A stretch of DNA of 53,946 nt from DATJPD01 sp036394195 (GTDB lineage Bacteria > Pseudomonadota > Alphaproteobacteria > CACIAM-22H2), in contig DASWFO010000179.1 of NCBI GenBank assembly GCA_036394195.1, forward strand, positions 1 through 53,946. Reading direction: 5' to 3'. The position numbers were made by a program, and so were the translations under genes. Shown piece after piece: positions 44,943-53,928 of the stretch (position 1 is the first letter of the stretch; every line of letters begins with the position of its first letter). Under the pieces are notes generated by a model. The model had not been told where the DNA came from and made no database searches. It saw nothing but the letters and a program-made list of their open reading frames with translations.

Positions 44943-45515
44943 ATGGAAGCCTTTCTCGTGTCGATCGGTGTCGTGGCGCTCGCCGAGATTGGCGACAAGA
45001 CACAACTGCTGGCGCTGGTGCTGGCGACCCGGTTCCGCCGGCCGCTGCCGATCATCGCCGGAATCTTCGGCGCGACGTTGTGCAATCACGCGCTCGCCGG
45101 GCTGGCCGGCACCTATATAAGCGCGTTCCTGAGCGGGCCGTGGATGCGCTGGGCGCTCGGCCTCTCCTTCCTCGCCATGGCGGTCTGGGCGTTGATCCCG
45201 GACAAGCTGGCCAAGGGCCGCACCTTTCCGGGCGAGCGTTACGGCGTGTTCCCGGCCACCCTCATCGCCTTCTTCCTGATCGAGATCGGCGACAAGACCC
45301 AGATCGCGACCGTGGCCCTGGCCGCGCAGTACAAGGCGCTGATCGCGGTCGTCGCCGGGACCACCATCGGCATGCTGCTGGCCAATGTTCCGGTCGTGCT
45401 GCTGGGCGACGCCGCGGCGGCGCGCCTGCCGCTGAAGGCGATCCGGGCCGCTGTTGCCGTGCTGTTCGTCATCCTGGCCGGGCTGGCGGTCGCAGACGTC
45501 GGGCTGCCGTTTTAA
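44943..45515 (+). CDS. GDT1/TMEM165 (UPF0016) family manganese exporter
   Basis: The product has 190 residues with six predicted membrane helices. The two family signatures are present: ALAEIGDKTQLL (Glu15, Asp18) and FLIEIGDKTQIA (Glu114, Asp117), which form the cation site in the membrane. Bacterial members (MneA type) export Mn2+. The manganese riboswitch directly upstream supports this substrate strongly, and expression should rise with excess Mn. The start follows GACGTCTC, so the ribosome site is weak and may be formed or masked by the riboswitch. Confidence 0.92.
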   Translation: MEAFLVSIGVVALAEIGDKTQLLALVLATRFRRPLPIIAGIFGATLCNHALAGLAGTYISAFLSGPWMRWALGLSFLAMAVWALIPDKLAKGRTFPGERYGVFPATLIAFFLIEIGDKTQIATVALAAQYKALIAVVAGTTIGMLLANVPVVLLGDAAAARLPLKAIRAAVAVLFVILAGLAVADVGLPF

Positions 45516-45654
45516 CCAGACATGCAGAAGGACATGGACAAAGGGTAATGCTCTGCGTCAAATTTTCGCCCAATTTCTTGGGTAGCGATCCGGCCTTCCG
45601 CAGCAAACGGCCGCGGACCGCCAAAGATTAACGAAAAAGACGCCGGGGGTCACA

Positions 45655-46827
45655 ATGCGTCGCCTGATTACTACGTCTGTCTGTTTCTGCCTCATGGTGC
45701 TGACCTGTGGCTGGCCGGCCTCTGCGGCCGAATTGTCCAACATGAAGGGCTTGTGGCTGATCACCGAATATCCGGGACGGACGGTCCGGGGCGGTGAGAC
45801 CACCACAATCAAGCTCAAGCTGCAGAACGCCAACCTGCCGCCCGAGCAGGTGATGCTTTCGGCCAGCGGGGTTCCCGACGGCTGGAAGGGCGAATTCCTC
45901 GGCGGCGGCCAGCCGATCGCGGCGGCGATGGCCGCCCCCAACGAATCGGTGAGCCTCGACTTCCGCCTCGAGGTGCCGGCTGACGCTAAATCGGGCGCTG
46001 CGCCGATCGTGCTCCATGCCAAGGGGGCCACGATCAGCGCCGACCTGCCGCTGCGCGTCATGCTCGGCGGCGGCGACCTGCCGGCCAAGCTCAGCCTCAA
46101 GACCAAGCTGCCGTCCCTGGTCGGTACGCCGAAATCGAGCTTCGAATACACGGTGACGGTCGGCAACGACAGCGGCAAGACCCTGGTCGTGAGCCTCGGC
46201 GCCGACGCGCCGCGGAACTTCCAGACCTCGTTCACCGAGAACTACGGCTCGCAGGAGATCACCTCGATCCCGATCGACGCCGGCCAGACCAAGGACCTCA
46301 AGATCAAAGTGCAGCCGCCCGGCACCGCCGCCGCGGGCGATTACGACGTCAATGTTCACGTCACGGCCGAAGGCGCCTCTGCCGAGACCATGCTCGGCAT
46401 GCACATCACCGGGCAGCCGAAGCTCCGGCTGAGCGGCAAAGACGGCCGGCTGAGCGGCCAGGCCGAAGCCGGTAATACCGCCCAGTTCGCGCTCGCCGTC
46501 ACAAACGACGGCAGTGCCCCTGCCGAAGATGTCGACCTCAGCTCGACGCCGCCGACCGACTGGAAGGTCGAATTCAATCCCAAGAAGATCGACCGGCTGG
46601 AGCCCAACGAGAGTCGCGACGTGCAGGCCATGGTGACGCCGGCGGCGAAGGCGATCGCCGGCGACTACATGACCAACTTCCGCGCCAACGCCAAAGGCGA
46701 TTCCAGCGCCGCCGATTTCCGGGTCACCGTGACCACGTCGACCATGTGGGGTATTGCCGGCCTCGCGGTCATTGCGATTGCGCTGCTGGTCGTGGTGGGT
46801 GCCGTCGCCCGCTTCGGGCGGCGCTAG
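45655..46827 (+). CDS. NEW3-domain exported, membrane-anchored protein (ABC accessory)
   Basis: The product has 390 residues. A signal peptide (about 1-25, ending WPASAAEL) is followed by three Ig-like NPCBM-associated NEW3/COG1470-type repeats (GGETTTIKLKLQNANLPPEQ; EYTVTVGNDSGKTLVVSLGA; FALAVTNDGSAPAEDVDLSS). One C-terminal membrane helix (IAGLAVIAIALLVVVGAVAR) anchors it, so the body faces the periplasm. It is 2 bp from the ABC ATPase gene and thus the extracytoplasmic part of the transporter. No ligand can be named. Confidence 0.85.
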   Translation: MRRLITTSVCFCLMVLTCGWPASAAELSNMKGLWLITEYPGRTVRGGETTTIKLKLQNANLPPEQVMLSASGVPDGWKGEFLGGGQPIAAAMAAPNESVSLDFRLEVPADAKSGAAPIVLHAKGATISADLPLRVMLGGGDLPAKLSLKTKLPSLVGTPKSSFEYTVTVGNDSGKTLVVSLGADAPRNFQTSFTENYGSQEITSIPIDAGQTKDLKIKVQPPGTAAAGDYDVNVHVTAEGASAETMLGMHITGQPKLRLSGKDGRLSGQAEAGNTAQFALAVTNDGSAPAEDVDLSSTPPTDWKVEFNPKKIDRLEPNESRDVQAMVTPAAKAIAGDYMTNFRANAKGDSSAADFRVTVTTSTMWGIAGLAVIAIALLVVVGAVARFGRR

Positions 46828-46829
46828 CC

Positions 46830-47768
46830 ATGGCCGAACCGGTCATCGAAGCACGCGGCCTGACCAAGCGCTACGGCGCCCTCACCGCCGTCGACGGCAT
46901 CGATCTTCGCATCGGGCGCGGCGAGATTTTCGGCGTGCTCGGCCCGAACGGCGCCGGCAAGACGACCACGATCCTGATGCTGCTGGGCCTTACCGACAAG
47001 ACCGACGGCACCGTGCACGTGCTGGGCTACGACCCGGCGCGGCAACCGCTGCAGGTCAAGCGGCGCGTCGGCTATATGCCGGATTCGGTGGGCTTCTACG
47101 ACAACATGACGGCGCGCCAGAATCTCCGTTACACGGCGCGGCTCGCGGGGCTCGACCGCGCCGAAGCCGAGACGCGGATCGCCGAGGGACTCGAGCGCGT
47201 CAAGCTCAGTCCCGTTGCCGACCGCAAGGTCGGGACGTTCTCGCACGGCATGCGCCGCCGCCTGGGGCTGGCGGAGATCGTGCTGAAGAAAGCCGAGGTC
47301 GCGATCCTCGACGAACCGACCTCCGGCCTCGATCCGCAGGCGACCCACGAGATCCTGGAGCTGATCCGCGACCTCAAGGCGCACAACGTCGCGGTGGTGC
47401 TGTCCTCGCACCTCTTGGACCAAGTGCAGCGGATCTGCGACCGCGTGGCGCTGTTCAACCATGGGAAGATCGCGCTCCTCGGCACGGTGCCGGAGCTCGC
47501 CCAGAAGGTGCTGGGCGGCGGCCACACCACGGTGGTCGAGGCCGAAGGGACCAACCTGTCCGCAGCACTGGCCGGCATCCCAGGGGCGCGCCGGATCGTT
47601 CCGGGCGACGGCGGCATCTTCCGGGTGCTCGCCGACCGCGATCTGCGCGCCGACGTCGCGCGCCGGGTGACCGAAGCCGGCGGACGGCTGCTGCGTCTGA
47701 ATGTCGAGGAGCCGAGTCTCGATGCCATCTATCGAAGCTATTTCGAAGCCGCCAGCCGCGCGGCGTGA
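46830..47768 (+). CDS. ABC transporter ATP-binding protein (NosF-like)
   Basis: The product has 312 residues. Walker A is GPNGAGKTT (38-46), the signature FSHGMRRRLGLAE, Walker B VAILDEPTSGLD and the switch His in VLSSHLLDQVQ. A C-terminal extension of about 80 residues follows (VVEAEGTNLSAALAGIPGAR onward), as in CcmA/NosF-type exporters. It works with the permease encoded by the overlapping next gene and the NEW3 protein before it. Direction is probably export or membrane remodelling. Confidence 0.93.
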   Translation: MAEPVIEARGLTKRYGALTAVDGIDLRIGRGEIFGVLGPNGAGKTTTILMLLGLTDKTDGTVHVLGYDPARQPLQVKRRVGYMPDSVGFYDNMTARQNLRYTARLAGLDRAEAETRIAEGLERVKLSPVADRKVGTFSHGMRRRLGLAEIVLKKAEVAILDEPTSGLDPQATHEILELIRDLKAHNVAVVLSSHLLDQVQRICDRVALFNHGKIALLGTVPELAQKVLGGGHTTVVEAEGTNLSAALAGIPGARRIVPGDGGIFRVLADRDLRADVARRVTEAGGRLLRLNVEEPSLDAIYRSYFEAASRAA

Positions 47769-48717
47769 GGGCTCGCCCTGGACCGGGCTGGGCGCGGTCT
47801 TCCTCAAGGAGTTCGCCGATCATCTCGGCGGGGCCCGCATGCGCGTGCTCGAATGGCTGGTGCTGCTGTTCGGCATGGCGGCGGTGTACAGCGCGATCCA
47901 GGACCTGCGCAGCGTGGCGGCGCAGGATCCGTTCCTGTTCCTCCGGCTGTTCACCTTGGCGCGCGATCCGCTGCCGGCCTTCGTCGGCCTGCTCGGCTTC
48001 CTGATCCCGCTGGTCGCAATCGGCCTCGGCTTCGACGCCGTGAACAGCGAGTTCAACCGGCGCACGCTCAGCCGCGTTCTGGCGCAGCCGATCTACCGCG
48101 ACGCGCTGCTGTTCGGAAAATTCCTGGCCAGCCTCGCCACGATAGCCGTGAGCCTGGTGGCGCTGTGGCTCCTGATCGTCGGGCTGGGCCTGCTGCTTCT
48201 CGGCGTGCCGCCGAGCGGCGAGGAAGTCGCCCGCGGCTTGGTGTTTCTCGCGGTCTCGATCGCCTATGCCGGGGTCTGGCTCGCCGCGGCGATCCTGTTC
48301 TCGGTCCTGTTCCGCTCCGCCGCGACCTCGGCGCTGTGCGCGCTCGGGCTGTGGCTGCTGCTCAGCGTACTGTGGCCGATGTTGGCGCAGTTCATCCCCC
48401 AGGCGGTTCTGCCCTCGGACACAATGATCGTGTTCGGCGTCCCCAGCGTCGAGCAGCTTCAGATGCAGCTGACGCTCGCCCGCCTGTCGCCCAACACGCT
48501 CTACGCCGAAGCCGTCCAGGCCCTGCTCAATCCCAGCACGCGGGCGCTGGGTCTGGTCTTCCCGGCTCAGCTGGTGGGCGCGCTGCGCGGCACGCCGCTG
48601 CCGTTCGGCCAGAGCCTGCTGCTGGTGTGGCCGCAGATCACCGGGCTGATCGCCTCGGCGATCGTCCTGTTCGCGATCACCTACGTCGCGTTCCAGCGCC
48701 AGGAAGTCAGGGCTTAG
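47722..48717 (+). CDS. ABC transporter permease (NosY-like, ABC-2 type)
   Basis: The product has 331 residues from MPSIEAISKPPAARREGSPW; GAGGAG lies 11 bp upstream. An ATG at 47701 is also in frame. The gene overlaps the ATPase by 47 nt. Six membrane helices, the first after FLKEFADHLGGARMRVLEWL, plus the short motif FDAVNSEFNRRTLSRVLAQP after helix 2, match ABC-2/NosY permeases. With the ATPase and NEW3 protein it completes a three-gene exporter of unknown cargo. Confidence 0.9.
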   Translation: MPSIEAISKPPAARREGSPWTGLGAVFLKEFADHLGGARMRVLEWLVLLFGMAAVYSAIQDLRSVAAQDPFLFLRLFTLARDPLPAFVGLLGFLIPLVAIGLGFDAVNSEFNRRTLSRVLAQPIYRDALLFGKFLASLATIAVSLVALWLLIVGLGLLLLGVPPSGEEVARGLVFLAVSIAYAGVWLAAAILFSVLFRSAATSALCALGLWLLLSVLWPMLAQFIPQAVLPSDTMIVFGVPSVEQLQMQLTLARLSPNTLYAEAVQALLNPSTRALGLVFPAQLVGALRGTPLPFGQSLLLVWPQITGLIASAIVLFAITYVAFQRQEVRA

Positions 48718-48752
48718 CCTACGCGGCGAGAATCAGCGACCAGCAGCACTCG

Positions 48753-49034
48753 CTAGCCTCCAAGCTCTTCGCGCCGCCGCGCCATCCGGTCGTAGGCGCG
48801 GGCAATGGCGAGCAGTCGGGTCTTGATGTCGGCATATTCCAGCCGAGCGGCCGACGCACGGATGCGTTGTGCCTGTCGGCGATCGGCGGCGGGGGACGGC
48901 TCGATGGTCAACACGGTCCGGATCACGCTGTCCGCACCCGCCGACCGGGAGGCAGCTCCGGCAGGTTCTGCAGGCCGCCGCCAAGCTGCTGACCCAGCCG
49001 CCGGCCATATGGTCTTCGGTCGGATGAGCTGCAT
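48753..49034 (-). CDS. Hypothetical protein (93 aa), uncertain start
   Basis: The C-terminal part (RIRASAARLEYADIKTRLLA, then IARAYDRMARRREELGG) resembles the helical end of many short alphaproteobacterial proteins of unknown role. The N-terminal 45 residues are low-complexity and the start is unclear; no ribosome site is seen before the ATG or internal GTG/TTG codons. It converges with the ABC permease gene. Confidence 0.45.
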   Translation of the reverse strand: MQLIRPKTIWPAAGSAAWRRPAEPAGAASRSAGADSVIRTVLTIEPSPAADRRQAQRIRASAARLEYADIKTRLLAIARAYDRMARRREELGG

Positions 49035-49166
49035 GCCGCCTCGAAATAGGCCATTGAGCCAAGCGTTTAGCCGCTAAAGGCTGGCGGCATGATGAGAAAA
49101 GCGTTAACCGAGGCTTAAAGCCAATCGCGGACACTGCCTCTCCCTTGCGCTTTGAGGAGATCGGCC

Positions 49167-49571
49167 ATGCCGCGCATCAAGCATCTCACACGGTCCCTGA
49201 TCCTTGTTCTGCTGCTCGGCCTGGGGTCCACCCCGGCGTGGAGCCTGGACTTGAGCACCAAGGCCAGCCTGCAGGCCGCCATGCAAACCTATCTGGACCA
49301 ACAACTGGTCGACGGGGCGTTCTTATATCTCGACGAGAAAAAAGGCGAAGCGCTGGTGCTGCATCCCGTGACCGCCCACCCGATGATCTTCACCATGGGC
49401 CCGCATTACGTGCTGTGTTTCGATTTCCGGGATGCCCAGGGGAAAGACATCAATCTCGATCTTTACATGGCCCGCAAGGGCAATGGTTACGTCGTGTTCC
49501 AAACCGAAGTCGGCAACCATCAACTCCTGGACAAGATGATCGCTGACGGCAAGGTCAGCACGACGGATTGA
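49167..49571 (+). CDS. Exported protein (134 aa) coupled to a histidine kinase
   Basis: GAGGAGATCGGCC precedes the ATG. A signal peptide of about 26 residues (RSLILVLLLGLGSTPAWSLD) is followed by a compact alpha/beta domain (DGAFLYLDEKKGEALVLHPV; YVLCFDFRDAQGKDINLDLY; NGYVVFQTEVGNHQLLDKMI). It has one Cys and no recognised family. Its stop overlaps the kinase start by one base (TGATG), so the two are translated together and it may be a periplasmic partner of the sensor. Confidence 0.75.
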   Translation: MPRIKHLTRSLILVLLLGLGSTPAWSLDLSTKASLQAAMQTYLDQQLVDGAFLYLDEKKGEALVLHPVTAHPMIFTMGPHYVLCFDFRDAQGKDINLDLYMARKGNGYVVFQTEVGNHQLLDKMIADGKVSTTD

Positions 49572-51115
49572 TGACGCAGCAGGTCTCCCGCGGGACGCAC
49601 GACTTTCTACCGTGGAGCCCGCGGTCGCGGAGCCTGCTGGTCAAGTTTCTGCTGATCCTGGTGCCGGTCTTCCTGTGTCTGGCCGTCCCGGGAATCGGCT
49701 ACCTGGTGCATCTCCAGCTGCGCATGGATCAGGATGCGCTGGCCCGGCGCATCGGCAGCCAGGCGGCCCGCGCCGCGGGTGCACTGGCACGCCACGATCC
49801 GCGCAGCGACCGGGTATTGGCGCAGGACCTTCTGGCACCGCTGGCGGCGGATCGCGCCTTGTTTTGCGCGGAGCTGCGAGATGCCGATGGCGCTCTCCTG
49901 GCCGCCCTGCCGCCGGCCCAAGGCTGTGTCGATCGGGAGGGGGTCGGCGAGCTCGTCCTGCCGGTGCGCGGTGCTGAGACCGGTTCCTTGCTCGTGCGCT
50001 TCACCGCCATCGAGCTGCGCGAGGCCCAGCGATTAGAGGCGGCACTCGCGATTTCGGTGGTCACGGTGGCCTTTCTCTGCGCGCTCCTGGCGGCAACCAT
50101 CGGCTTCCGGCTCATGGTTGGCACGCCGCTCCGCCTGTTGCTCGGCGCCATACGCCATTCCGCCGCCACCGGCGACAAGCAGCCGGTCGGTCTGCGCCGC
50201 ACCGACGAACTCGGCCTGGTCATTCGCGCCTTTGACGAGATGATCCTTCGCGAAAAGGATCGCGAGTCGATGCTGCGTCAAACCAACGCCCAGCTGCAGG
50301 TCGCCGCGATCGAGTTGAAGCGACTGAACGAGGGACTGGAAGAGCGAGTCCGGGAGCGGACCCTCGAGCTGAGCCAGAAGACCGTCCTCGCCGAGGCGGC
50401 CAGCGAAGCAAAGTCGCGGTTCGTGTGGACGATGAGCCACGAACTGAGGACCCCGCTCAACGCGATCATCGGGTTTTCCCAGGTCATGCTGGAGCAAACC
50501 TTCGGCCCGCTGGGCAACTCAAAATACGTGGAATACGTGGGGGACATCGACGCCAGCGGCCGTCACCTGCTGGCGATCATCAGCCGGATCCTGGACATCG
50601 CCAAGATCGAGAGCGGCACGGAACCGCTCCACGAGGAGACGGTCGACGCCGGCGAGCTCATCGATGAGTGCCTGCATGTCGCCCGGCCGCTATGCGACGC
50701 CGCGGGTGTCGAGCTGCTCGGCCGCCTCGATGCCACACGGCTGGAGCTGCGCGCCGACCGCACCAAGCTCAAACAGGTTCTGATCAATCTTCTGGGCAAC
50801 GCGGCGAAATTCACCCCGCGCGGCGGGAACGTCGATCTGACCGCAGCCGTTCGTCTGAGCGGTGACGTGGAATTCGTTGTCAGCGACACCGGGATCGGCA
50901 TGCGCGAGGAGGACATCCCGGTGGCGTTGTCGCCTTTCGGTCAAATCGAGAGCCCGCTGACCCGGCGCCACGCCGGAACGGGGCTCGGCCTGCCCCTCGC
51001 CCGAATGATGGTCGAGATGCACGGCGGCGATTTGATCGTGGCCAGCGAACCGCACAAGGGATGCCGCGTGACGGTCCATCTTCCCGGAACCCGGGTCATC
51101 CGCCACGCCGCGTGA
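49571..51115 (+). CDS. Membrane sensor histidine kinase (orphan)
   Basis: The product has 514 residues. The order is two membrane helices (about 22-46 and 157-179) flanking a periplasmic domain of about 110 residues, HAMP (about 180-235), coiled coil, HisKA with phospho-His290 (TMSHELRTPLNAIIGFSQVM), and HATPase_c with N box LINLLGNAAKF, G1 VSDTGIGMREEDI and G2 AGTGLGLPLAR. It is a hybrid-free transmitter. No response regulator gene is adjacent. With the exported protein in the same operon, it probably senses an envelope or external signal. Confidence 0.93.
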   Translation: MTQQVSRGTHDFLPWSPRSRSLLVKFLLILVPVFLCLAVPGIGYLVHLQLRMDQDALARRIGSQAARAAGALARHDPRSDRVLAQDLLAPLAADRALFCAELRDADGALLAALPPAQGCVDREGVGELVLPVRGAETGSLLVRFTAIELREAQRLEAALAISVVTVAFLCALLAATIGFRLMVGTPLRLLLGAIRHSAATGDKQPVGLRRTDELGLVIRAFDEMILREKDRESMLRQTNAQLQVAAIELKRLNEGLEERVRERTLELSQKTVLAEAASEAKSRFVWTMSHELRTPLNAIIGFSQVMLEQTFGPLGNSKYVEYVGDIDASGRHLLAIISRILDIAKIESGTEPLHEETVDAGELIDECLHVARPLCDAAGVELLGRLDATRLELRADRTKLKQVLINLLGNAAKFTPRGGNVDLTAAVRLSGDVEFVVSDTGIGMREEDIPVALSPFGQIESPLTRRHAGTGLGLPLARMMVEMHGGDLIVASEPHKGCRVTVHLPGTRVIRHAA

Positions 51116-51151
51116 TTCGCGGCGTTTGTGAGCCGCGGGCCGCTCCGGCGG

Positions 51152-52825
51152 CTAGTCCAGCGGCTCGACTTTGACGATCGAAGCACCGTGGTTGCTGCCG
51201 GTCCAGAACGTGACCGGCGTGGTCGAGTTGTCGACGAACACCCGGCGGATATTCGTGTCGCGCGGCATCAGATATTCGATCGCCTCCCCACTCTTGGGGT
51301 CGACCCGCACGACGCGATCGGTGGTCATGCCGCCGGTCCACAGCTCGCCGTTCTTGTCCCAGGTTACGTAGTACGGCCCGGTCCACGGCGTGGGCAGGGT
51401 CCACTCCTGGAACTTCTCGGTCTTGGTGTTGAACATACCGATCTTGTTGCCCCGGTACTCGGCGAACCACAGCCGGTCCTGGTCGTCCATCCGCACGCGG
51501 CGCGGCCGGGCGAGCAGGGTCGGCGTCTGGTAGTAGGTGGTGTTGCCGGTCTTGGCATCGATGCGCAGCACGTAGTGGGCCTGGAAATCGGTGAGGTAAA
51601 GATTGTTCTGCGAATCGGCGGCGTTGTCATAGATCGAATGGCCCTTCTTGCCGCCGGGAAGGGCGGCAAGCGGGTCGAAATGCTCGTACTTGCCCGACTT
51701 CAGGTCGAGCCGGAACATGTCCTGCCGTCCGGCGCTGTCCACCCACAGCTTGCCGTCGACATCGAAGCGCATGGTGACCATGTTCAGCTGCGCCACATCG
51801 TCGTTGAACTCCGGCGGCAGCGCGAAGATCTGGAACTTCTCGGCCTTCGGATCGAACCTGGCGACGGCGCCCTGGTACATCATGCCGAGATAGAACGTGC
51901 CGTCCTTGGCCTGCTCGAGGTCGAGCGAGCCCTCGGGGGATCCCGGCTTCAGCAGCGGCAAAGCGTATTCCGTGTGCTTGCCGGTCTTGGGATCGAGCTT
52001 GCCGAGAAACTCCTCGCCGAAATTGGAATACCAAACCATGCCGTCCTGACCGACGATGACGTCATGCGGCTCGATCGTGTCGCGCGGCAGGTCGTATTCG
52101 GTGATGATGACCCGGGTCGCGCGGCCTTTGGGCCGCGGCAGGGTCTTCAGCGGATACTGCCACTGCTCGGCAGCGCTGAGGTTGATCGAGGCGGCGTGCT
52201 CCGCGTGCTTGCGGAATCGCTCCGGGTTCTCGCCATAGCTCTGATCGACCCGGCGCTGCGGCTTGATCGGCTGGCTGACCTGCGCGTATTGCGCCATCCG
52301 CGCCATGGTCTGGGTGAATTCGTCGGGATCGTGCGCGGAGCGCACGATCCGCTCGAGGGTGTGACAACTGACGCAATTGAGGTATTGCGCCTTCTGGTCC
52401 TCCGTGCCCGGCATGCTCAGCATCCATTCGGCATTCGTGAGCTGGGCGCTGAGGTTGCGCGTCGGGCGCAGCTTGAGGTCGGCAGTCGCGGTCTTGCCGG
52501 CGGTCACGTCGGTGCTGGCGCGGCCGTCGAGGTCGTAGCCGACGGCGCGGATGCGAAGCGTGTATTGGCCGGGCTCCAGCCGGCCGGCAGGAAAGCTGTA
52601 GCGGCCCTCCCGGTCGCTGATCACCGAGACCGAGATCGTCGAGCCGGCGCGCTTGGCGGTGACGACGACGCCTTCCATGGCGCCTTCGCCCTGCGAGGTC
52701 ACCTGGCCGGTCAGGGCGCCGGGCTGTCCAGCGGTTTGGGCCCGTGACCAGGGCGACCAGACGGCGTGCAGGAGAAACGCCGCCGCGGCGGCAACCAGAA
52801 CGAGCCACAGACGCTGAACCCGCAT
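51152..52825 (-). CDS. Exported c-type cytochrome with Vgb-like beta-propeller
   Basis: The product has 557 residues. A signal peptide of about 30 is followed by a carboxypeptidase-regulatory/CnaB-like domain (about 36-120; GALTGQVTSQGEGAMEGVVV), one haem site CVSCH (Cys151, Cys154, His155) in a short cytochrome segment, and a six- to seven-blade propeller like virginiamycin B lyase (DVIVGQDGMVWYSNFGEEFL; DQDRLWFAEYRGNKIGMFNT; DKNGELWTGGMTTDRVVRVD). The Vgb-like part probably binds a ligand rather than breaking streptogramins. It is expected to be periplasmic and redox-active. Confidence 0.85.
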   Translation of the reverse strand: MRVQRLWLVLVAAAAAFLLHAVWSPWSRAQTAGQPGALTGQVTSQGEGAMEGVVVTAKRAGSTISVSVISDREGRYSFPAGRLEPGQYTLRIRAVGYDLDGRASTDVTAGKTATADLKLRPTRNLSAQLTNAEWMLSMPGTEDQKAQYLNCVSCHTLERIVRSAHDPDEFTQTMARMAQYAQVSQPIKPQRRVDQSYGENPERFRKHAEHAASINLSAAEQWQYPLKTLPRPKGRATRVIITEYDLPRDTIEPHDVIVGQDGMVWYSNFGEEFLGKLDPKTGKHTEYALPLLKPGSPEGSLDLEQAKDGTFYLGMMYQGAVARFDPKAEKFQIFALPPEFNDDVAQLNMVTMRFDVDGKLWVDSAGRQDMFRLDLKSGKYEHFDPLAALPGGKKGHSIYDNAADSQNNLYLTDFQAHYVLRIDAKTGNTTYYQTPTLLARPRRVRMDDQDRLWFAEYRGNKIGMFNTKTEKFQEWTLPTPWTGPYYVTWDKNGELWTGGMTTDRVVRVDPKSGEAIEYLMPRDTNIRRVFVDNSTTPVTFWTGSNHGASIVKVEPLD

Positions 52826-52894
52826 CGCTTCCTCCCGGTCACACGCCGTGAACCGGCGCGTTCAATCTACGGTTGCCCTTTCCGCAAGCGTAAA

Positions 52895-52923
52895 CCGCCG
52901 GTCGGGGCGATTCAAGCCGGCGG
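52895..52923 (-). terminator. Hairpin after the Bug receptor gene
   Basis: CCGCCGG and its exact complement across 15 nt lie immediately after the receptor stop. No T-run follows, so termination may be partial. The rest of the 98-bp gap shows nothing clear. Confidence 0.35.
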
Positions 52924-53928
52924 CTACTGGACTTCGATTTTCCGCTCTTCGACGACCTTCTTCCAATTCGCGATCTGGCCTTCGACATAAACACGCATCT
53001 CCTCCGGCGTGCTCGGCTGCGGCTCGACACCCTGATCGAAGAACCGTTGGCGAATATCGGGCACGTCGAGCACGCGACGGATCTCCTGGTTCAGCCGCTC
53101 GGTGACCGCGCTCGGTGTGCGTGCCGTCGTCACCAGGCCGAAAAACGAGGTGACGTCATAGCCCGGCGCGGTGGCTGATACGGGCGGCACGTCGGGCAGG
53201 AAGGGGGATCCCGCCGGCACCGTAATCGCGAGCGGACGGAACGAGCCGTCCCTAATTTTCGGCAGCATGGACGGCATGCTGGTGAACACGACGTCGATCC
53301 GCGCGCCGCGCAGATCGGTCTCCAGCGCCGCACTGCCGCGGAACGGCACGTGGACCATATCGATCCCGGTCATGGCGCTGAACAGCTCGCTCGCCAGATG
53401 GTGCAGGCTACCGATACCGACCGAACCGTAATTGAGCGTGCCGGGATGGGCCTTCGCGAAGGCGATGAAGTCGGCGAGCGTCCCGAACGGCGATTGCGGG
53501 ATCACCGTCACGACGAAGGGATGGTACGTGACGGTGGACAGCATGGCGAAATCGCGGACCGGGTCATAGGGCAGCTTCTTCTCGACCGCGGCCTGGGTCA
53601 TGAAGGCGCCGGTGAGCAGAACCAGGAGATAGCCGTCCGGCGGCGCCTTGGCGACCGCATCGTTGGCCACCATGCCGCTGGCACCCGAGCGCAGCTCCAC
53701 CACAACCGGCTGGCCGAGCCGCTCGGACAGTTTCGGCGCCATCACGTGGAGCAGCGCATCGGATCCGCCGCCGCCGGAAAATCCGTTCAGGATCCTGATC
53801 GGGCGATTCGGATAGGACGGGTTCTGAGAGGATTGGTTCTGCGAGGACTGGGCGCGCACCGGCGTGACGAGGCCGGCAATGGCGGCCGCCAAAGTGGCAA
53901 CGATCAAGGCACGGCCCGATGGCGTCAC
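52924..53928 (-). CDS. Bug-family (TctC) tripartite tricarboxylate transporter receptor
   Basis: The product has 334 residues from a GTG with GGAGG 6 bp before it; an upstream in-frame GTG at 53934 abuts that site and is rejected. A signal peptide of about 26 is followed by an Asn/Gln/Ser-rich linker and the Bug fold: PNRPIRILNGFSGGGGSDAL, YGSVGIGSLHHLASELFSAM, VPFRGSAALETDLRGARIDV, and a C-terminal helix. These periplasmic receptors bind carboxylates such as citrate or aromatic acids. No membrane partner genes (tctAB) are in the window; orphan Bug proteins are common. Confidence 0.92.
   Translation of the reverse strand: MTPSGRALIVATLAAAIAGLVTPVRAQSSQNQSSQNPSYPNRPIRILNGFSGGGGSDALLHVMAPKLSERLGQPVVVELRSGASGMVANDAVAKAPPDGYLLVLLTGAFMTQAAVEKKLPYDPVRDFAMLSTVTYHPFVVTVIPQSPFGTLADFIAFAKAHPGTLNYGSVGIGSLHHLASELFSAMTGIDMVHVPFRGSAALETDLRGARIDVVFTSMPSMLPKIRDGSFRPLAITVPAGSPFLPDVPPVSATAPGYDVTSFFGLVTTARTPSAVTERLNQEIRRVLDVPDIRQRFFDQGVEPQPSTPEEMRVYVEGQIANWKKVVEERKIEVQ

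Noticed and set aside
45548..45631. 27-codon frame between the Mn exporter and NEW3 genes
   Set aside because: Short, without features, ending close to the next gene's leader; likely chance.
51152..52825. Streptogramin-resistance (vgb) gene
   Set aside because: The propeller resembles Vgb, but the haem site, CnaB-like domain and export signal argue for a different role.
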